The position numbers and the translations under genes are program-made. The notes under the pieces are model-generated. The model saw nothing but the letters and a program-made list of their open reading frames with translations, had not been told where the DNA came from and did not search any database. From NCBI RefSeq assembly GCF_032930845.1, contig NZ_CP136758.1:2433001-2497000 (forward strand): DNA of 64,000 bases, read 5' to 3'. This document shows positions 58,728 through 64,000 of this stretch, in pieces. Source of the DNA: Parvularcula sp. LCG005. GTDB taxonomy: Bacteria; Pseudomonadota; Alphaproteobacteria; Caulobacterales; Parvularculaceae. The stretch's first letter is position 1, and each line of letters begins with the position of its first letter.

Positions 58728-61700
58728 ATGGACTTTCAGAAACTGCGGCTGACAGGATTCAAATCCTTCGTTGAACCGACCGATTTTGAGATCCGTCCCG
58801 GCCTGACCGGCATTGTCGGGCCGAATGGCTGCGGGAAGTCCAACCTTCTTGAAGGCCTGCGCTGGGTGATGGGTGCGACCTCTGCCAAGGCGTTGCGCGC
58901 CGGCGGGATGGAAGACGTCATCTTCTCCGGCACTGGCACACCGGACCGCCCCGGCCGTCCGGGCCGCAGCTGGGCAGAGGTGTCGCTTGAGATCAGCAAT
59001 GAAGACCGTACGGCCCCGGCCGAATATAACGAGCATCCAACGCTCGAGGTCTCCCGCCGGATCACCAAGAAAGCAGATGGCACTTCTTCCACTTACCGGA
59101 TCAACGGCAAGGAAGTGCGCGCCAAGGATGTCCAACTACTTTTCGCCGATGCGGCAACCGGCGCCAACTCCCCGGCCCTCGTCCGCCAGGGGCAGGTCTC
59201 GGACCTGATAAACGCCAAGCCGGAGAACCGGCGGAAATTCCTCGAAGAGGCGGCGGGCGTTACCGGCCTCTATCAGCGTCGGCATGAGGCGGAGCTGCGG
59301 CTTAAGGCGGCGTCCACCAATCTTGAACGGCTTGATGATGTGACGGGCGAGCTTGAATCCCAGCGGCAGGTCCTGTCGCGGCAGGCGCGCCAGGCGACGC
59401 GCTATCGCAATATTGCCGGCCACCTGAAAAAGGCGGAGGCGCTGCTGGCCTATGGTCGCTGGAAGGAAGCCGCCGACGCCGTTACCGCGTCCGAAGAAAA
59501 CCTGAAGACTGTGCTTGCGGATCTGGAGCAGGCGGTGCGCGCCGCGGCCTCCACCAACGCTGAGCGGGAAAAACAGCACGACCTTGTCGAGCCCCTGCGC
59601 CAGAAAGAGGCAGAGGCCGCGGCGGCTCTGCACCGCCTTGAGGTTGAACAACAGAACTATGATCGCGAGGTCGCGCGTGCCAAAGCGGATCTTGAACGGC
59701 TTGTTCAGACCAAGGAGCGCCTTGAGCGCGAGCTGGCCCGCGAAAAGGATCTGGGCAGCGACGCCGCCCAGGCTCTTGAAGCGCTGGCCACGGAAGAAAC
59801 GCAGCTCAACGATCGGGCAGCATCTGAAAAACAACGGCTCGATGATGCCGAGCGTGAGGTCAATGCTGCACAGGAACGGCTGAACGGCGCCGAGGCAGAA
59901 GCCGAGAAGGCCCAGTCTGTGCTGGCGCAGGCCGAGGCTGAGCGTCGGGCACTGACGTCGGCTGCGGAACGTGCCCGTCAGGGTGTGGCGCGGCTGCAGG
60001 GCGATCTTCAGCGGGCGGAGCAGGAAAAAGCGTCTTTTGAGGCGCAAGGCTCCAAGTCCGAAGAGATCGCGCAGAAAGAAGCGCGCCTTGCCGAGGTCAC
60101 GGCTGCGGCAGAAACAGCCGCCGCTGCTCTTGAGCGCGCAACCGCGGACCGTCGCCGTGCCGAAGAGGCTCTTGAGGGCGCCCGCGCGCCGCGCGATGCG
60201 GCCATGGCCGAGGTCAATGGCATTCAGGCCGAAGTTGATACCCTGCGCCGAATTCTTGCCGCCTCAGAACCAAAGGGCCGTGCAATCCTCGAGGATATCT
60301 CCGTGGACGAAGGGTTCGAGGGTGCCCTCGCCGCGGCTCTTGATGACGGGCTTGAGGCCGGTGACGATGCCGAGGCCGATCAGCACTGGTCGCCTCTCGG
60401 TGCCGAAGAAATGATGGCGCAGGCACTGCCTTCCGGCGCGCAATCCCTTGCCGGTCATGTTCGGGCACCCGCCCTCCTGTCGCGCAGACTGAAAATGATC
60501 GGTGTCGTGACGGCTGAAGAAGGCGCAGCGCTGGCCGCCGGATTGGCCCCTGGACAGCGTCTGGTGTCTCGCGAAGGCGACCTGTGGCGCTGGGACGGCT
60601 ACGTCGCCAAGGCGGGCGCCAAGACTGCCGCCGCCCTGCGCCTCGAACAGAAGCGCCAGCTGGCCGCGCGCGAAGCCGATCTGGAAGCAGCGTTTGAACG
60701 CCGCGATGCCGCCGAACAGGCGCTGGGCACGCACAAGGCGGATCTGGTGACCGCGACCGCGCAGGTGGCCGAAGCGCGCAAGATGAATGACGAGGCTCGC
60801 CAGGCCGCCATCACGCTTGAGCGGGATATTAACCGTCTGTCCGCTGAGGAACAGAAGCGTCAGAGCCGCAGCGAAGCGATCAGCGCGCGCGTGGCGGATG
60901 TGCAGGAACGGCTGACCATCGCCGAGGCAGAAGCAAATGAGGCGACAGGCAAACTCGAGGGGCTGCCAGACCTGTCGCGCCTGCAGGACGCTCTGGCTAC
61001 GGCACGCCGCGACCGCGACGACGCCCGCAACCAGAATGGCCGCGCCCGCGGCATTCGCGCTGACCTGCGCCGAGAGGCAGACGCCCGGCTTGCGCGCCTG
61101 CGCCAGATTGCCGAGCAGCGCGATGGATGGATCAAGCGCAAGGAAACGGCTTCTGAGCGCACCCAGATGGTCGTTCAGACCCATGAGGAGACGGTCGCGG
61201 CGCTCGCCAAGGCAGAACGTGTGCCTGCAGAGCTCGAGGAACGTCGCGAGACGCTCGCCGAAACCCTTGCCGCCGCGGAGAGCCGCCGGCGTCATGCGGC
61301 CGATCAGCTGGCCGGGGTACAGTCGAGCCTCGTGGACGCTGAACGCGCCGCGCGGACGGCGAGCGAAGCCGCAAGCCTGGCGCGCGAGACAAAAGCGCGT
61401 GTTGAAGCCCAGGCTGAAGCGGCCCGTGAACGTCTGACCCTTGCCGTTGAGCGAACGCAGGAAGTGCAGGAGGGTGATCCGAAAGACTTGCTGGTTCTTG
61501 CCGAACACGGCGCTGATGACGCCCTGCCCGACCATGACAGCCTTGAGTCCAAGATCAACAAGCTGAAGGCCGAACGCGAAGCGCTGGGCGGCGTTAATCT
61601 GTGCGCGGATCAGGAAATGGAAGAGATTGACGGTCGTCTCTCCGAAATCGCCACCGAGCGGGAAGACTGCGAAGCGGCGATCGCCAAGCTGCGCGGTGCC

Positions 61701-62204
61701 ATTGGCGGGCTGAACCGGGACGGTCGCCAGCGTCTGCTCGATGCCTTTGACACTGTAAACAGCAACTTCCAGCGCCTGTTTGTTGAGCTGTTTGGCGGCG
61801 GTCAGGCCGAGCTGCGCCTGGTCGACAGTGACGACCCGCTTGAGGCCGGTTTGGAGATCTTCGCCTCACCGCCGGGCAAAAAGCTCTCCTCCATGTCGCT
61901 CATGTCAGGGGGTGAGCAGGCACTGACCGCCACCGCGCTGATTTTTGCCGTCTTCAAATCGAACCCGGCGCCTGTCTGTGTCCTCGACGAGATTGATGCG
62001 CCCCTCGATGATGCCAACACGGACCGCTTCTGTGCCATGCTGGCCCGCATGGCGCAGGAGACGAACACGCGCTTCATCGCCATTACCCACCACCCGTTGA
62101 CCATGTCGCGCATGGACCGGCTGTATGGCGTGACAATGATCGAACGCGGCGTCAGCCAGCTGGTCAGTGTCGATCTTGCCGAGGCGGAAAAACTGGCAGC
62201 CTGA
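58728..62204 (+). CDS. smc: Chromosome segregation protein SMC
   Basis: A 1158-residue SMC ATPase. The N-terminal Walker A is GPNGCGKSN at residues 31-39. Two long coiled-coil arms flank a hinge domain around residues 510-640 (GRAILEDISVDEGFEGALAAALDDGLEAGDD). The C-terminal head has the signature LMSGGEQALTATALIFAVFKS and Walker B CVLDEIDAPLDDANTD. It organises and segregates chromosomal DNA with ScpA and ScpB. The coiled coils are rich in Ala, Glu and Arg. The smc stop overlaps the next start by one base (TGATG). A CtrA-like site is upstream. Confidence 0.97.
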   Translation: MDFQKLRLTGFKSFVEPTDFEIRPGLTGIVGPNGCGKSNLLEGLRWVMGATSAKALRAGGMEDVIFSGTGTPDRPGRPGRSWAEVSLEISNEDRTAPAEYNEHPTLEVSRRITKKADGTSSTYRINGKEVRAKDVQLLFADAATGANSPALVRQGQVSDLINAKPENRRKFLEEAAGVTGLYQRRHEAELRLKAASTNLERLDDVTGELESQRQVLSRQARQATRYRNIAGHLKKAEALLAYGRWKEAADAVTASEENLKTVLADLEQAVRAAASTNAEREKQHDLVEPLRQKEAEAAAALHRLEVEQQNYDREVARAKADLERLVQTKERLERELAREKDLGSDAAQALEALATEETQLNDRAASEKQRLDDAEREVNAAQERLNGAEAEAEKAQSVLAQAEAERRALTSAAERARQGVARLQGDLQRAEQEKASFEAQGSKSEEIAQKEARLAEVTAAAETAAAALERATADRRRAEEALEGARAPRDAAMAEVNGIQAEVDTLRRILAASEPKGRAILEDISVDEGFEGALAAALDDGLEAGDDAEADQHWSPLGAEEMMAQALPSGAQSLAGHVRAPALLSRRLKMIGVVTAEEGAALAAGLAPGQRLVSREGDLWRWDGYVAKAGAKTAAALRLEQKRQLAAREADLEAAFERRDAAEQALGTHKADLVTATAQVAEARKMNDEARQAAITLERDINRLSAEEQKRQSRSEAISARVADVQERLTIAEAEANEATGKLEGLPDLSRLQDALATARRDRDDARNQNGRARGIRADLRREADARLARLRQIAEQRDGWIKRKETASERTQMVVQTHEETVAALAKAERVPAELEERRETLAETLAAAESRRRHAADQLAGVQSSLVDAERAARTASEAASLARETKARVEAQAEAARERLTLAVERTQEVQEGDPKDLLVLAEHGADDALPDHDSLESKINKLKAEREALGGVNLCADQEMEEIDGRLSEIATEREDCEAAIAKLRGAIGGLNRDGRQRLLDAFDTVNSNFQRLFVELFGGGQAELRLVDSDDPLEAGLEIFASPPGKKLSSMSLMSGGEQALTATALIFAVFKSNPAPVCVLDEIDAPLDDANTDRFCAMLARMAQETNTRFIAITHHPLTMSRMDRLYGVTMIERGVSQLVSVDLAEAEKLAA

Positions 62205-62563
62205 TGGATCAGAAGGGCTTCAACGCATTCTGCGACGCCCTCCCCACCACGACCTATGTCTGCCAATGGGGCGGTGCCGATGTGTGGAAGGTCGTGGACA
62301 AGGTTTTTGCCATGGGCCGCGACAATGGCGATCTGTTCGCCATCACCTTCAAGGTCACTCCAGAGCAGTTTGCCCTGATGGCCGATGAGCCTGGCCTTCG
62401 CGGTGCGCCCTATCTCGCCTCGCGCGGGATGAGCTGGATCCAGCACTATGCCCGACCCGGCCTCGCAGACGACGAACTAAAGGCCTATATCGCCGCGTCC
62501 CATCGTCTCGTGGCCGCCGGGCTCAGCCAGAAAAAACAACGGGCGATGGGCCTTCTCCCATGA
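62204..62563 (+). CDS. MmcQ/YjbR family protein
   Basis: A 119-residue protein of the MmcQ/YjbR (DUF419) family: FNAFCDALPTTTYVCQWGGADVWKVVDKVFAMG, then ITFKVTPEQFALMADEPGLRGAPYLASRGMSWIQHYA and a C-terminal helix with AASHRLVAAGLSQKKQ. Such CyaY-like-fold proteins are thought to bind DNA or be involved in metabolism; the function is not settled. Coupled to smc by a one-base overlap. Confidence 0.88.
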   Translation: MDQKGFNAFCDALPTTTYVCQWGGADVWKVVDKVFAMGRDNGDLFAITFKVTPEQFALMADEPGLRGAPYLASRGMSWIQHYARPGLADDELKAYIAASHRLVAAGLSQKKQRAMGLLP

Positions 62564-62655
62564 CCGATTGTGTCTTTTGCAGCGCAGCGAGAACCCCATT
62601 GAGGCTCATTTTGAGCATATCGCCCGATCCGAGGCCCCGAACCCGCTCGCAAGAG

Positions 62656-62683
62656 TTGACGGCCCCATCAGGCGTGGTTAGAC
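62656..62683 (+). promoter_or_regulatory. Candidate promoter for the atp genes
   Basis: TTGACG at 62656-62661 and TTAGAC 16 bases later, about 50 bases before the AtpI start. The gap from 62564 to 62732 holds no gene. A short GCTCA-TTT-TGAGC hairpin lies at 62604-62616. Confidence 0.4.
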
Positions 62684-62732
62684 CCCCGCGGAATTTGATC
62701 ACGGATGCGGAGCACTTCCGCGCATTTCCGCC

Positions 62733-63038
62733 ATGACTGACGACGACCCTTCCCGGCATGATGATGCCACCGAAGACTTCGACGAACGTCTGAAACGCGG
62801 CCGTCAGAGAGCGGGTCTTGACCCGAAGGACGAGGTTAGCGCTGGCCAGGGAGCGGGCGAAGGTCTACGCATCGCGATCGAGTTTGTCGTCAGTACCGTC
62901 GTCGGGGCCACTATCGGTTTCTTCATCGGAAAACTGGCTGGCAATCATGCAGTGGGATTGATTATCGGGCTTTTGATCGGCTTTGCCGCAGGGATGCGAG
63001 GCATCTGGCGGGAAGTGAAAAAAAGTTCGGGATCGTAA
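62733..63038 (+). CDS. atpI: AtpI-like ATP synthase assembly protein
   Basis: A 101-residue small membrane protein of the AtpI/AtpZ type. The soluble N-terminal part is acidic (TDDDPSRHDDATEDFDERLKRGRQ), followed by two transmembrane spans (VVSTVVGATIGFFIGKLAG and AVGLIIGLLIGFAAGMRGIW). It helps assemble the F0 c-ring and is encoded first in many atp operons; atpB follows 18 bases later. Its exact molecular role varies among species. Confidence 0.88.
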   Translation: MTDDDPSRHDDATEDFDERLKRGRQRAGLDPKDEVSAGQGAGEGLRIAIEFVVSTVVGATIGFFIGKLAGNHAVGLIIGLLIGFAAGMRGIWREVKKSSGS

Positions 63039-63056
63039 GACAAGGTGAGAACGGCA

Positions 63057-63902
63057 ATGGCCGATTTGGTAACTGAAGCACTGGGCTATGTGATGCGCTC
63101 ACTGCTCAACGATCCTGCCCGTGTGGCCGGACCGCTCGAGCAGTTCGAGATCCGCAAGATCATTCCCCTGCCAACGGATCCGAGCGCCCTTGACCTGTCG
63201 ATCACCAACTCCACCCTGTGGATGGCCATCGGCCTTGGTGTTGCCGTGCTGTTTCTGACCGTGGCGACGCGCAAGCTCTCCCTGATTCCCGGCGGGACCC
63301 AGTCGCTGGCCGAGATGGCCTACGAGTTCATCGCCAAGATGGTCCGTGACGCCATGGGGACCGAAGGGCGGCCGTACTTCCCCTTCGTCTTCACGCTGTT
63401 CCTGTTCATTTTCCTGTCCAACTTCCTCGGACTGCTGCCAACCATTCCAGGCACGCCTGACGGCTTTCACGTTTTCACGCCCACCAGCCACATCATCGTG
63501 ACCTTCATGCTGGCCTGTATCTCGGTCGGGCTTGTAGTGGTCATCGGCTTTATCAAGAATGGCCTTGGCTTCCTGCGCCTTTTCGCCCCTGCCGGTGTGC
63601 CGTGGTGGCTGTTGTTTCTGATCGTGCCGATTGAGGTCGTGTCGTTCATCTCGCGCCCGATCAGCCTTGCTGTCCGACTGTTCGCCAACATGCTGGCCGG
63701 GCACATCGTCCTGAAAGTGTTTGCCGGTTTTGCGGCGAGCATGATCACCGCCGGCGGCGTGATTTCGATCTTCGCCTTCCTGCCCATGATCGGCATTGTC
63801 GGCGTCTTCCTTCTGGAAATTCTCGTGGCATTTCTGCAAGCATTCGTGTTTGCGATGCTGACCTCAATCTATCTTCAGGATGCGCTGCACCCAGCCCACT
63901 AG
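63057..63902 (+). CDS. atpB: F0F1 ATP synthase subunit A
   Basis: A 281-residue polytopic subunit of the proton channel. The start at 63057 follows AAGGTGAG; a GTG at 63045 in the same frame is less likely. Membrane helices are visible, including FVFTLFLFIFLSNFLGLLPTIPGT, the essential Arg region SRPISLAVRLFANMLAGHIVLKVFAGF with the conserved Arg (SLAVRLFAN), and a final AFLQAFVFAMLTSIYLQDALHPAH. It carries protons to the c-ring. Followed by atpE. Confidence 0.96.
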   Translation: MADLVTEALGYVMRSLLNDPARVAGPLEQFEIRKIIPLPTDPSALDLSITNSTLWMAIGLGVAVLFLTVATRKLSLIPGGTQSLAEMAYEFIAKMVRDAMGTEGRPYFPFVFTLFLFIFLSNFLGLLPTIPGTPDGFHVFTPTSHIIVTFMLACISVGLVVVIGFIKNGLGFLRLFAPAGVPWWLLFLIVPIEVVSFISRPISLAVRLFANMLAGHIVLKVFAGFAASMITAGGVISIFAFLPMIGIVGVFLLEILVAFLQAFVFAMLTSIYLQDALHPAH

Positions 63903-63974
63903 AAGACAGACCTAAAGTTCACCGGTGACCGGCGACGTCGGCGCCCAACTAACGTTAGAAAAACGGAGACTACA

Positions 63975-64000
63975 ATGGACGCGGAAGCAGCGAAATATAT
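63975..64000 (+). CDS. atpE: F0F1 ATP synthase subunit c, first codons only
   Basis: Starting at the ATG at 63975 after GGAGAC, the frame reads MDAEAAKY before the window ends. This matches the start of alphaproteobacterial AtpE, and its place 72 bases after atpB is the standard one. Only the first eight full codons are visible. Confidence 0.8.

Overview
The window is a GC-rich, gene-dense stretch of chromosome from an alphaproteobacterium. Gene orders that support this are zapA-6S RNA-5-formyl-THF cyclo-ligase, mutY divergent from DUF721-DsbA-smc, ruvC-ruvA-ruvB-ybgC, and the start of an F0 ATP synthase operon (atpI-atpB-atpE). A CtrA-like TTAA-N7-TTAA site lies upstream of smc. Secreted proteins with PEP-CTERM-like C-termini, together with a DUF1800/DUF1501 pair, suggest a marine Caulobacterales/Parvularculales-type lineage; this placement is inference. 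I saw no insertion sequences, prophage, CRISPR array or tRNA genes.

Layout. 1-6.5 kb: DUF1800 (cut by the window edge) and DUF1501 secreted proteins, a cupin, ygfZ, tag, a DUF2945 protein, a KASIII-type ketosynthase and an HD protein. 6.6-14.2 kb: a sorting-tag surface protein, a degenerate-Nudix NadQ/NrtR-type regulator, a three-gene secreted module (pilin-like, PapD-like and SPOR proteins), then nadA-nadB-nadC. 14.2-20.2 kb: SleB-type hydrolase, ppdK and glyS. 20.7-23.7 kb: a two-domain glycosyltransferase, a tyrosine-phosphatase-like protein and a choice-of-anchor C surface protein. 24-28 kb: DUF444 (YeaH/YhbH) and SpoVR genes with a rhodanese and a lipoprotein between them, and no PrkA kinase. 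28.1-30.5 kb: MarR regulator, PAS histidine kinase and single-domain response regulator. 30.5-33.4 kb: leftward operon of a membrane protein, a secreted protein, glyQ and mtgA. 33.6-38 kb: HAD hydrolase-ribF, then ruvCAB-ybgC.

37.9-41.6 kb: leftward ribD-ribE-ribB-ribH-folE headed by a clear FMN riboswitch. 41.6-45.7 kb: a BamF-like DUF3035 lipoprotein, lspA and ileS. 45.8-52.4 kb: leftward central carbon cluster tkt-gap-lipoprotein-pgk-thiE-Sel1. 52.6-53.9 kb: DUF4164-zapA-6S RNA-cyclo-ligase. 54.0-55.2 kb: a visibly AT-rich single-gene island encoding a SIR2-like protein, ending exactly at the mutY stop. 55.2-64 kb: mutY, DUF721, an unknown secreted protein, a DsbA-like lipoprotein, smc, an MmcQ/YjbR protein and the atp genes.

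How parts fit together. NAD synthesis (nadABC) sits beside a probable NAD-responsive regulator. Riboflavin synthesis has a riboswitch, and ribF for FMN/FAD lies nearby. Cell envelope functions (mtgA, SleB, BamF, lspA, glycosyltransferase, anchored proteins) recur. The most unusual candidates are the secreted three-gene module at 8.5-10.5 kb, the AT-rich SIR2-like island, and the similar dyad elements in front of the two anchored-protein genes. All calls are from reading the sequence; no database search was run.
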